Source of the DNA: Aerococcus urinaeequi
GTDB lineage: Bacteria > Bacillota > Bacilli > Lactobacillales > Aerococcaceae
Direction: 5' to 3'
DNA: 64,000 bases
NCBI RefSeq assembly: GCF_001543205.1
Contig: NZ_CP014162.1
Coordinates: 1,488,001-1,552,000 of the forward strand
The notes below the pieces were generated by a model that was not told the origin of the DNA, searched no databases, and worked only from the letters and a program-made list of their open reading frames with translations. Both the position numbers and the translations under genes were made by a program. Below are positions 8,798 to 16,417 of this stretch, piece by piece (positions within the stretch are counted from its first letter, which is position 1; each line of letters opens with the position of its first letter).

Positions 8798-9616
8798 ATG
8801 GTTTTGGAATACAAATTTGATCGCGAGTGGATTCTCGAACCCATTGGAGGGGATACGGGTCAAGCCTATGTTGGCTATAATGACGCCAACGATGAACGTG
8901 TATTTTTAAAACGTAATTCTTCACCCTTGTTAACCATCTTGTCGATGGAAGGCTTTGCGCCCAAGTTGAAATGGACCAAGCGTGAGTCTAGCGGGGACAT
9001 AATGACAGCCCAAGATTGGGTGTCTGGTAATGTCTTGTCCCATTTTGAAGTGGCTCAATTGCCGGTAGTCAAATTGATGTACCGCTACCACCATTCGGAT
9101 AATTTATATAACATGCTGGTTAAAATCGACGGCGAGGTTTACGAGCCAGACCGCTTTTTACAGGATTATGAAAGTGATTTGGCAAAAGAATTACGTCACC
9201 ACCAGTTACTAGCCGAGGTGACTGCTTGTCTATGGGACACTCTTCATTTGGTTGATGGGGTCCGCAAAACGGTGTGTCACGGGGACTTGAACCGCCGGAA
9301 CTTTATCCGAGCTGAGGACAATCAGTTATATCTAGTGGACTGGGAAATGGTGAAAATCGCTGATCCTATTCTAGATATCAGCCAATTGTTGGTGCAATAT
9401 GTTGATTTTAAAAATTGGGATGCCTGGTTTGATTTATATGGCTTGCACATTACATACGATATTTACCAACGTATTGAATGGTATTCGATGTTGAATCTCT
9501 TGAATATGATCAAAAAAGACTTCAGAGAAAATCGGATGATTGCCATGAACCATAAAATCTTAAAATTAAAACATATCTACAACAACCGTTACTTACATCA
9601 AGTAGGGGAAATGTAA
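8798..9616 (+). CDS. Aminoglycoside-phosphotransferase-fold kinase (YtmP-like)
   Basis: About 272 residues with the kinase-like APH fold. The catalytic loop reads CHGDLNRRNF and the metal-binding segment reads LVDWEMVKIADPILD. YtmP-type proteins sit immediately before trmB in many Bacilli, as here; they resemble choline/aminoglycoside kinases, but their substrate is not established. Two starts are possible: ATG 8798, or TTG 8804, which has better spacing from the AGGGGG ribosome site. A dispersed repeat begins right after the stop codon. Confidence 0.85.
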   Translation: MVLEYKFDREWILEPIGGDTGQAYVGYNDANDERVFLKRNSSPLLTILSMEGFAPKLKWTKRESSGDIMTAQDWVSGNVLSHFEVAQLPVVKLMYRYHHSDNLYNMLVKIDGEVYEPDRFLQDYESDLAKELRHHQLLAEVTACLWDTLHLVDGVRKTVCHGDLNRRNFIRAEDNQLYLVDWEMVKIADPILDISQLLVQYVDFKNWDAWFDLYGLHITYDIYQRIEWYSMLNLLNMIKKDFRENRMIAMNHKILKLKHIYNNRYLHQVGEM

Positions 9617-9890
9617 GGAAGGTGTGACAAAAGTCGTTAAAACTCGACGCTTCTATCGCATTTAGGAGAGTAAACGCTAAAGCGTAAACTCTCTCATAAG
9701 TTGGACCAAAATCGGGTTCGCCCTTCCAGAAAGGACTGCTTTTCAGATTAGATTGCAAAGTTTCCTTTCTTGGCGTCGGCTCTTACACCTTCAAAAGCCG
9801 AACAATTACTGCGAGTAATTGGCGCATTTTGGGTAGTGTCGGAAGAACTTGACTTATGAAGCCCAATATAAGACCGTTATTGGCCAAAAA
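9617..9890. repeat. Dispersed repeat element, long copy
   Basis: The block right after the preceding stop shares two segments with 19104-19225: the beginning (a CAAAAGTCGTTAA-like core) and the end (9793-9875 aligned with 19143-19225, including GAGTAATTGGCG and ATTTTGGG). The middle, with the imperfect palindrome 9668-9691, is missing in the other copy. It has no coding frame I trust. Confidence 0.7.
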
Positions 9891-9970
9891 AAGGGGGATG
9901 TGAACTTCATGTCACGTCTCTTTTTTCTTGGAACGACATCATTTATAAAACAAATCATTAGGAGGATATT

Positions 9971-10612
9971 ATGCGCGTAAGAAATAAACCGTGGGCAAAG
10001 GACGCCATGGCAGAACATAGAGAGTATGTCATTTTAGAACCGGAAACGATGCAGGGGAAATGGCAATCTGAATTTAAAAACGACCATCCTGTTCATTTAG
10101 AAGTGGGAACTGGTAAGGGGCAATTCATTATTGAGATGGCCCGCCGTAATCCAGACGTGAACTTTATTGGTCTTGAATTACAAGATTCAGTATTAGTGAT
10201 GGCGATGGAGAAAGCTTTGGAAGGTGAAGTGTTACCTAATTTACGCTTTATTTTAGGGAATGCCCTTGAACTATCTACTTATTTTGAAGAGGGTGAAGTG
10301 GCCAAGTTATTCTTAAACTTCTCTGATCCATGGCCAAAAGCGCGTCATGCGAAACGTCGTTTGACTTTTAAAACCTTCTTGGACCAATATAAACATGTCT
10401 TACAAACAGAAGGTTACCTGCAATTCAAAACGGATAACCAAGGATTATTTGAATATTCACTGACTTCAATGTCACAGTATGGCATGGATTTCTTAGAAAT
10501 TTCGTTGAACTTGCATGAGTCGGATATTGAAGGCAATGTCCAAACAGAGTACGAAGAAAAATTCTCAGCCCGTGGCTTTAGAATTAACTATATGTTGGCT
10601 AAATTTAAATAG
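9971..10612 (+). CDS. trmB: tRNA (guanine-N7-)-methyltransferase TrmB
   Basis: 213 residues, the standard length. The SAM-binding motif VGTGKGQF lies near residues 46-53 and the family hallmark FSDPWPKARHAKRRL near 116-130. TrmB makes m7G at position 46 of tRNA. A GGAGG-type ribosome site precedes ATG 9971. A terminator shared with the convergent gene follows. Confidence 0.96.
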   Translation: MRVRNKPWAKDAMAEHREYVILEPETMQGKWQSEFKNDHPVHLEVGTGKGQFIIEMARRNPDVNFIGLELQDSVLVMAMEKALEGEVLPNLRFILGNALELSTYFEEGEVAKLFLNFSDPWPKARHAKRRLTFKTFLDQYKHVLQTEGYLQFKTDNQGLFEYSLTSMSQYGMDFLEISLNLHESDIEGNVQTEYEEKFSARGFRINYMLAKFK

Positions 10613-10618
10613 AAAAAA

Positions 10619-10654
10619 TGAGGGACTGTGACTTCAATTGTCATAGTCCCTCAA
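10619..10654. terminator. Terminator between trmB and the convergent gene
   Basis: A 14-bp stem (10619-10632 with 10640-10653, one G-U pair) is flanked by an A run on the left, giving a good T tract for the minus-strand gene; the plus-strand tail is weaker. Confidence 0.8.
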
Positions 10655-10660
10655 TTATTC

Positions 10661-11011
10661 TTACAGCTTATAAAAATCTAGAAAGTTGCCGGTACTTGGG
10701 TCTGCCATAAATTCGTATTGAACTAATTCGTTGTCTTCTGTACGAGAGATTCCGCCGTAGAAGACTTCTTGTTTTTGGCCAAAGCGTTCTGCTTGAATGG
10801 GTTGTAATTCAATCCAAGAACCTTCGATGGTACCTGGGTCGGTGAATAGGGCTTTGGCTTTTTGAAGGACGTCATTGCCGTCTACTTTTTTAGAATGGTC
10901 GGCTACTAATGCGCCCACAACGCCACCGATAACTAGTCCGCATCCAAATAGGAAACCTGCTAGTAGGACGTCATCACGTTTTGTTGGTTGTTGGTTGTAT
11001 TGATTAGACAT
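10661..11011 (-). CDS. Small single-pass membrane protein, function unknown
   Basis: 116 residues. A hydrophilic N-terminus is followed by a glycine-rich membrane segment (about residues 17-38, LLAGFLFGCGLVIGGVVGAL) and then a soluble part of about 75 residues with regular beta-like character (EVFYGGISRTEDNELVQYEF). The AGGAG ribosome site is well placed. Similar-looking proteins occur beside trmB in related bacteria, but I cannot assign a domain family or function. Confidence 0.65.
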   Translation of the reverse strand: MSNQYNQQPTKRDDVLLAGFLFGCGLVIGGVVGALVADHSKKVDGNDVLQKAKALFTDPGTIEGSWIELQPIQAERFGQKQEVFYGGISRTEDNELVQYEFMADPSTGNFLDFYKL

Positions 11012-11248
11012 ATAATCGCTCCTTTGTTGTCATAAGGGTGAATAAGTGAATCTATTTCGATAAGTGATCATGAACATATTATAACAATCATGGCTGGCAA
11101 AATATAGTTTTACCTATTCATAATTGTTTGGCGTATATGGCGGATTTGATTTTGTGAAGTGATTTCAAATAATGGCGGAACCATTTATGCCATTGTGGAA
11201 AGTCTTGGCTGTCGGGGAAAATGATTATTTTTCACAGTCTATTATTAT
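11012..11248. other. AT-rich intergenic stretch
   Basis: About 240 bases between the divergent small membrane protein and the ytpR promoter. I see no coding frame or clear structure. Confidence 0.5.
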
Positions 11249-11277
11249 TTGCACTTTTATGACTAGGAGTATATAAT
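11249..11277 (+). promoter_or_regulatory. Probable promoter for ytpR
   Basis: TTGCAC (11249-11254) and TATAAT (11272-11277) are separated by 17 bases, a good vegetative promoter match. Confidence 0.65.
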
Positions 11278-11313
11278 CGAGTAGAATATTATACGTTTTA
11301 ATAGGACATTACC

Positions 11314-11340
11314 GGTCTAGTTGATGACTAGGCTTTTTTA
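11314..11340 (+). terminator. Terminator-like hairpin in the ytpR leader
   Basis: GGTCTAGT pairs with ACTAGGCT (with G-U pairs) around the loop TGATG, then six T residues. It lies between the promoter and the ytpR start, so it may act as an attenuator. Confidence 0.5.
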
Positions 11341-11408
11341 TTGGTTTATGTCGTAAGTTTTACTTAATTTTATTTTAAAAAAGAAATATGAAGGGGATTT
11401 TAACGAGT

Positions 11409-12044
11409 ATGTGGATTAGTATATATAATCGAGATGGCGTCGGTGACGTTATCATGTTTTCCAAAGGGACATTAACGAGAGATCGTATTGCGACTTCAAC
11501 AGTTGGAGATGTGACGCGTATTTTCAATAATGAAACGAAAGAAACAATGGGTTACAATATCCAAAATATTTCTAAAATGATTCAAATTGAAGGAAAGGGG
11601 CGTGTTCATTTAAGTCAAACACAATTAGACTTAATCAACCAATCCTTATATGAACAAGGTTTTGATACTATTCCTTTCAATGATAATCCGCGTTTAGTCG
11701 TGGCTGAAGTTTTAGAAGTGAAGGATTTAGAAGGTTCTGACCACTTGCATATTACGCAAACCAAAATTGGCCCAGATGAGGTTGTTCAAATTGTTTGTGG
11801 TGCGCCAAATGTCCGCGAAGGGATGTTTGTAGTGGCGGCCTTGCCAGGTGCTGTAATGCCAAATGGTCAAGTGATTTGGGAAGGTGAACTGCGTGGCGTT
11901 TCAAGCTACGGTATGTTAACTTCTGCATTTGAATTAGGTGTCGACCCTGAACATGTACGAAAAGGTATCCTTGAAATTAAAAATGGCGTGCCAGTTGGGA
12001 CATCATTTGATAAAATTAACAGTGAACATTTCGTTGACGCTTAA
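11409..12044 (+). CDS. ytpR: YtpR-family tRNA-binding-domain protein
   Basis: About 211 residues. The C-terminal half is a tRNA-binding (EMAP/OB) domain related to the PheT N-terminus: RLVVAEVLEVKDLEGSDHL, then IVCGAPNVREGM and GVSSYGMLTSAFELG. The N-terminal part (YNRDGVGDV, RIFNNETKETMGYNI) matches YtpR. The exact role is not settled. ATG 11409 fits the family start; an in-frame ATG at 11388 would add seven residues. A similar leader sequence precedes murC. Confidence 0.87.
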   Translation: MWISIYNRDGVGDVIMFSKGTLTRDRIATSTVGDVTRIFNNETKETMGYNIQNISKMIQIEGKGRVHLSQTQLDLINQSLYEQGFDTIPFNDNPRLVVAEVLEVKDLEGSDHLHITQTKIGPDEVVQIVCGAPNVREGMFVVAALPGAVMPNGQVIWEGELRGVSSYGMLTSAFELGVDPEHVRKGILEIKNGVPVGTSFDKINSEHFVDA

Positions 12045-12102
12045 CAGATATTATACGGTCTGATTAGGCAAACTATACATGTATTGTGTTGGGGGTGAGT
12101 AG

Positions 12103-12966
12103 TTGAGTCGAGAGCATGACAAACTGAGACATTCTAAGGATAAATGGCAGCGATTTGAAGAGAAGTCCGCAAGTCAGCCTGAACAATTTGTCCCATTTTA
12201 TCATAAGGAGAATGATTCTTTGTTACACGAGAAAAATGACAATCCAATTACTTTCCCCAATTACATGAACTGGTATAACCAGGGGGAGGATCAATCTTCT
12301 GGACGGCAAATTCCGCCTAAAAAGACCTATCAAAGAGAGGGTCAAGGAGACGACCGTCAGCAGATGGATTATTATCTAGCCGAAAAAGATCATAATCACC
12401 GCTACCAACCCTCATATGGCCATTTTAACTATGCCAACAACGAAGACCGGGACACAAGACCAGTCGAAGATTCAGGGGTGCAGGAGGTCTTTAAAGCGGC
12501 CTCTGTGGACGACAAACGCCAGCAAAAATTGGACCGTTTACGTCAAGAGTTGCAGGAATATCAAGATTACCAATTCCGCAGACCTTTTCAACCGAATGAT
12601 TTGCCGACAAATTGGACCAGTAACCGCCAAGATGCCAAGGCTGCTCGGTTATCCAAACGCAGCCATTTTCATTTTGAAGAGGCGGTTTCTGAACCTAAAG
12701 GATTCCAAGAAAAACGGCAAGCAACACCGGTTTCTGAAACCACGCCTGCAAGGGCCACTGTCCCTAAACGAGGGCACTTAAACCGTGGTCTGCAGAGTAT
12801 TATGGCGGATGAACCAGGGGTAAGCTTTAACCAGCCAGGAAGACAAGCTAAGTCGGGACATTATTCCTATTTTCCAGGCCAGGACAAGCCGTTATCGACC
12901 CCATACTTAAAAAATAAACAAGCGCAATCTAATCGAGGAAATGGAGATTTTAACGAGCATGAATAA
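12103..12966 (+). CDS. Hydrophilic, probably disordered protein in the sftA position
   Basis: 287 residues, rich in Gln, Arg, Asp, Asn and Lys, with almost no hydrophobic core and no membrane segment. TTG 12103 is preceded by GGGGGTGAG at suitable spacing. In Bacillus and many relatives the gene between ytpR and murC is the cytosolic DNA translocase SftA (FtsK/SpoIIIE family), whose N-terminal part is a long disordered linker. Here no Walker motifs or translocase domain are present. It may be a remnant or replacement of the SftA N-terminal region, but I do not recognise the sequence itself. It overlaps murC by eight bases. Confidence 0.6.
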   Translation: MSREHDKLRHSKDKWQRFEEKSASQPEQFVPFYHKENDSLLHEKNDNPITFPNYMNWYNQGEDQSSGRQIPPKKTYQREGQGDDRQQMDYYLAEKDHNHRYQPSYGHFNYANNEDRDTRPVEDSGVQEVFKAASVDDKRQQKLDRLRQELQEYQDYQFRRPFQPNDLPTNWTSNRQDAKAARLSKRSHFHFEEAVSEPKGFQEKRQATPVSETTPARATVPKRGHLNRGLQSIMADEPGVSFNQPGRQAKSGHYSYFPGQDKPLSTPYLKNKQAQSNRGNGDFNEHE

Positions 12967-14302
12967 AGAATTAACGTATCACTTCACAGGAATCAAAGGG
13001 TCAGGCATGAGTGCCTTAGCCTTAATCTTGCACAATATGGGCTATAAGGTTCAGGGTTCAGACCAAGAAACTTACTTCTTTACCCAACGGGGTTTAGAGA
13101 AAGCTGGTATTGAATTACTACCTTTTAACGCTGACAACATCCAAGAAGGTATGTTTATCATTTGTGGGAACGCTTTTGGCGATGACCATCCTGAAGTTGT
13201 CCGTGCGAAAGAATTAGGTCTTGACGTGATGCGCTACCATTTCTTCCTTGGTGAATTAATCAAAGACTACACTAGTGTAGCGATTACTGGTTCTCACGGG
13301 AAAACATCTACCACTGGTTTGATGGCACACGTGATGCGTGGTTTACAACCAACAAACTTCCTAATCGGTGATGGTACTGGTGCTGGTCAAGAAGACGCTG
13401 AATACTTTGTGTTAGAAGCGGACGAATACCGTAAACATTTCTTAGCTTACCACCCAGACTACGCGATTTTTACTAATATCGATTTTGACCACCCTGACTA
13501 CTATGAAAACATTGACCAAGTATTTGCAGCGAATACGACTTTTGCTCACCAAGTGAAGAAAAAAGTCATTGCATACGGTGGCGATGCTTACTTACGTCAA
13601 TTTGCTGACCAATCTGACTTGGATGTTTGGTACTACGGTCTTGAAGGTGGCGACAACCATATTGTGGCTTCAAATGTCGATCTAGCTACTGATGGCTCTC
13701 ATTTCGATGTGCATGTAATGGGTGAATTCTATGGTCATTTTGACATTCCAACGTTCGGTGAACATAATGTGATGAATGCTTTATCTGTGATTGGTTTCTG
13801 CTACTTCGAAAACTTCCCAGCAGACCGTGTTGCAGAAGAATTACGTACTTTCGGTGGGGTTAAACGTCGTTTCTCTGAGAAGAAAATTGGCGATATGACT
13901 TTAATCGATGACTATGCTCACCATCCATCAGAAATTAAAGCGACGATTAATGCTGCCCGTCAAAAATACCCGAACAAGAAGATTGTTTCTGTCTTCCAAC
14001 CACATACTTTCAGCCGTACCATTGCATTAATGGACGAATTTGCGGGTGCTTTGGACTTGTCAGATGACGTGTTCTTATGCGAAATTTTTGCCTCTGCGCG
14101 TGAGAAGGACAATAAGCAAGTATCTGTTTCTGACCTAGCTAATAAGGTAACAAAACCTGTGCAAGTATTACCATTGGAAAATGTATCACCATTATTAGAC
14201 TATGATGATGCAGTCATGATCTTTATGGGTGCTGGCGATATCATGAAATTCGCTTACGCTTATGAAGACCTATTGGCAGACAGCCAATCTACTATCCACT
14301 AG
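12959..14302 (+). CDS. murC: UDP-N-acetylmuramate--L-alanine ligase
   Basis: 447 residues with the full Mur ligase layout: N-terminal UDP-binding FTGIKGSGMSALAL, the ATP loop GSHGKTSTTG near residues 109-118, the central EADEY motif, and the C-terminal DDYAHHPSEI. MurC adds L-alanine to UDP-MurNAc in the cytoplasm, the first peptide step of peptidoglycan precursor synthesis. ATG 12959 gives the usual N-terminus; the longer in-frame ATG at 12941 would add MEILTS. The start lies inside the end of the preceding gene. Confidence 0.96.
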   Translation: MNKELTYHFTGIKGSGMSALALILHNMGYKVQGSDQETYFFTQRGLEKAGIELLPFNADNIQEGMFIICGNAFGDDHPEVVRAKELGLDVMRYHFFLGELIKDYTSVAITGSHGKTSTTGLMAHVMRGLQPTNFLIGDGTGAGQEDAEYFVLEADEYRKHFLAYHPDYAIFTNIDFDHPDYYENIDQVFAANTTFAHQVKKKVIAYGGDAYLRQFADQSDLDVWYYGLEGGDNHIVASNVDLATDGSHFDVHVMGEFYGHFDIPTFGEHNVMNALSVIGFCYFENFPADRVAEELRTFGGVKRRFSEKKIGDMTLIDDYAHHPSEIKATINAARQKYPNKKIVSVFQPHTFSRTIALMDEFAGALDLSDDVFLCEIFASAREKDNKQVSVSDLANKVTKPVQVLPLENVSPLLDYDDAVMIFMGAGDIMKFAYAYEDLLADSQSTIH

Positions 14303-14315
14303 AATAAAAGAATTG

Positions 14316-14344
14316 AAAGGTCGGCTTTGTGCTGGCCTTTTTGT
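14316..14344 (+). terminator. Terminator after murC
   Basis: AAAGGTCGGC pairs with GCTGGCCTTT around a short TTTGT loop, followed by a T run. Confidence 0.8.
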
Positions 14345-14383
14345 GAAGAGAAAGATTTTTATCAGCCTTGAGAGGAGGATTAG

Positions 14384-15361
14384 ATGGTTTACCAAAAAGT
14401 GATTCAATTTGACCAAGAGAACCAGTTTCAAGATGGCTTGGCCAATGAAATCAAGCAACTAACCTGGTTGCATTATGAAAATCCGGATAAGGGGGAAGTC
14501 CGGCAGGTGCTTGAAGACTACCACTTGCCAGTCCATTTCGGGGAGTATGTCTATGACCAGTTTGAAACGTCTTGGATTGAGTATTACCGAAATGATGCCG
14601 GCGAGCTATTTACCTATATCATTATCCAGTATCCCTTTGGTCATGAGGTAATTAGCGAGAATACCTATCATACAGCCCCGCTAGTGATTGTTATGGGCAA
14701 GGATTTGGTGATGACTTTTATGAACCATACCAACATGCCTTTTATGTTGGATATTCAGCGGTTAAATTTTCCTTCTGACTTTCCGATGACCTCTGCCTAC
14801 GCATTTGTCATGTACATGTTTTATGAGGTGGCTCAGGCCCATATCGATGCGGTCACCATTATGCATGGCTTGATTAAGCAAGCTGAGGAGGAAGCCCGTC
14901 ATTCTACTAAAAATAACGTGTCTTATGCCTTAATTAACGTCAATAAGGGGCTGGTATACTTATCCACTGCGGTCCATAATAATGCCAAGACTTTGAGCCG
15001 GATTAACCAATACTTTAACCAATTGGAAAACGACACCCGCTACCAGGAACGAGTCCTCAATAGGGTACAAATCGAGATGAACCAGGCAGTAACCATGATT
15101 GAAAACGACATGGCGGTCATTAATAAACTGAACGATATGCTGTCGAATGTCATTTCAAATAACTTGAACGATGTCATGAAACGGCTAACGGTTATTACCA
15201 TTATTATGACTGTGCCGACGATTACAGCAGGTCTTTGGGGGATGAATGTGGCTTTACCACTTGAAGATAATGTCCACGGTTTTTCTATTATTTTAGTCGG
15301 TTCGATTATCTTGTCGGTTATTATTTACTTTATTATTGACCGGATCAATCTGTTTAAATGA
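14384..15361 (+). CDS. CorA-family divalent cation transporter
   Basis: 325 residues. A long cytoplasmic, largely helical N-terminal domain (with the stalk helix about residues 200-260) is followed by two C-terminal transmembrane helices; the first ends in the CorA signature GMN (in GLWGMNVAL, near residue 286). The family forms pentameric channels for Mg2+ or related ions. An AGAGGAGG ribosome site precedes the ATG. Confidence 0.93.
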   Translation: MVYQKVIQFDQENQFQDGLANEIKQLTWLHYENPDKGEVRQVLEDYHLPVHFGEYVYDQFETSWIEYYRNDAGELFTYIIIQYPFGHEVISENTYHTAPLVIVMGKDLVMTFMNHTNMPFMLDIQRLNFPSDFPMTSAYAFVMYMFYEVAQAHIDAVTIMHGLIKQAEEEARHSTKNNVSYALINVNKGLVYLSTAVHNNAKTLSRINQYFNQLENDTRYQERVLNRVQIEMNQAVTMIENDMAVINKLNDMLSNVISNNLNDVMKRLTVITIIMTVPTITAGLWGMNVALPLEDNVHGFSIILVGSIILSVIIYFIIDRINLFK

Positions 15362-15458
15362 TTGCTTGGATTGTAAATTTTTTGAAAAATGACCGTTTAC
15401 CTACCTAGTTGAAAGTAAATTATGCTAAGATAAAGATAGTATAATCAAGGAGGCTATT

Positions 15459-16361
15459 ATGGCTAAACAACAGATTAAAAAAGCAGTAATTCCAGCTGGT
15501 GGTTTAGGAACGCGTTTCTTACCAGCGACTAAAGCGATGGCAAAAGAGATTATTCCAATCTTAGATAAACCATCCATTCAGTTTATTGTTGAAGAGGCAA
15601 TTGAAAGTGGTATTGAAGAGATTTTAATTATTACCGGACGTAACAAACGTTCAGTGGAAGACCATTTTGATGCAAACTTTGATTTAGAAGACAACTTGAA
15701 GCAAAAACATAAAGATAAGTTGTTGAAGATGGTTGAAGACACATCATTATTGAATATTCAATTCAAACGCCAGCACTATCCAAAAGGATTAGGGGACGCT
15801 ATTTTCCAAGCAAAATCATTCGTTGGTGACGAACCCTTCTTATTACTATTAGGAGACGACATCATGGTGAGTGCGCCAGGTGAAAAACCATTATCAAAAC
15901 AAATGATTGATTGCTACCAAGAGCAACTAGATAATGACGTTGTATTGGTTGCCGGAGCAACTGTTTCAGCTAAAGAAACATCTTCTTTCGGGATTATGAC
16001 GACATCTGGTGACGGCGAAGCGGGTATCTACAATATTGATAAATTTGAAGAAAAACCACAAAATGAAACCGAAGAAAAATTAGCGGCAGTAGGTCGTTAC
16101 ATTTTACCACCGGAAATTTTTGATGCCATTGAAGCCGTTCCAGAAAATGACTTCTCAGGTGAGTTTGAATTAACAGATGCCATCAACCACTTAGCTAAAG
16201 GCAACAAGTTAAAAGCCTATGACTATCAAGGTGAATGGTATGAAGTTGGCGAACCATTAGGTTTATTAAAAGCCAGCATTCAATTCGCCTTACGTCACGA
16301 AGAAACGGCAGACGGTTTCCGTGACTACTTGAAAAATGACATTATTCCTACGCTAAAATAA
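15459..16361 (+). CDS. galU: UTP--glucose-1-phosphate uridylyltransferase
   Basis: 300 residues, standard length. The nucleotide-binding motif GLGTRFLPATKAMAKEI is at residues 16-32, followed by LLLGDDI and FEEKP. GalU makes UDP-glucose, used for glycolipids, wall polymers and exopolysaccharide. AAGGAGG lies just before ATG 15459. A strong terminator shared with the convergent phosphatase gene follows, so galU appears to be a single-gene transcript. Confidence 0.96.
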   Translation: MAKQQIKKAVIPAGGLGTRFLPATKAMAKEIIPILDKPSIQFIVEEAIESGIEEILIITGRNKRSVEDHFDANFDLEDNLKQKHKDKLLKMVEDTSLLNIQFKRQHYPKGLGDAIFQAKSFVGDEPFLLLLGDDIMVSAPGEKPLSKQMIDCYQEQLDNDVVLVAGATVSAKETSSFGIMTTSGDGEAGIYNIDKFEEKPQNETEEKLAAVGRYILPPEIFDAIEAVPENDFSGEFELTDAINHLAKGNKLKAYDYQGEWYEVGEPLGLLKASIQFALRHEETADGFRDYLKNDIIPTLK

Positions 16362-16369
16362 TTGAACTT

Positions 16370-16411
16370 AAAAAACAGTAGCGCAACTTCAATCGCGCTA
16401 CTGTTTTTTTC
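16370..16411. terminator. Bidirectional terminator between galU and the alkaline phosphatase gene
   Basis: A perfect 10-bp GC-rich stem (16375-16384 with 16395-16404) is flanked by an A run on the left and a T run on the right. Confidence 0.92.
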
Positions 16412-16417
16412 GATATT

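Noticed and set aside
8655-8924. 89-codon minus-strand frame before the APH-type kinase
   Set aside because: No ribosome site; overlaps the start of a real gene on the other strand.
15440-15445. TATAAT just before galU as a -10 box
   Set aside because: It would place the transcription start inside the ribosome binding site, so it is unlikely to be the working promoter.
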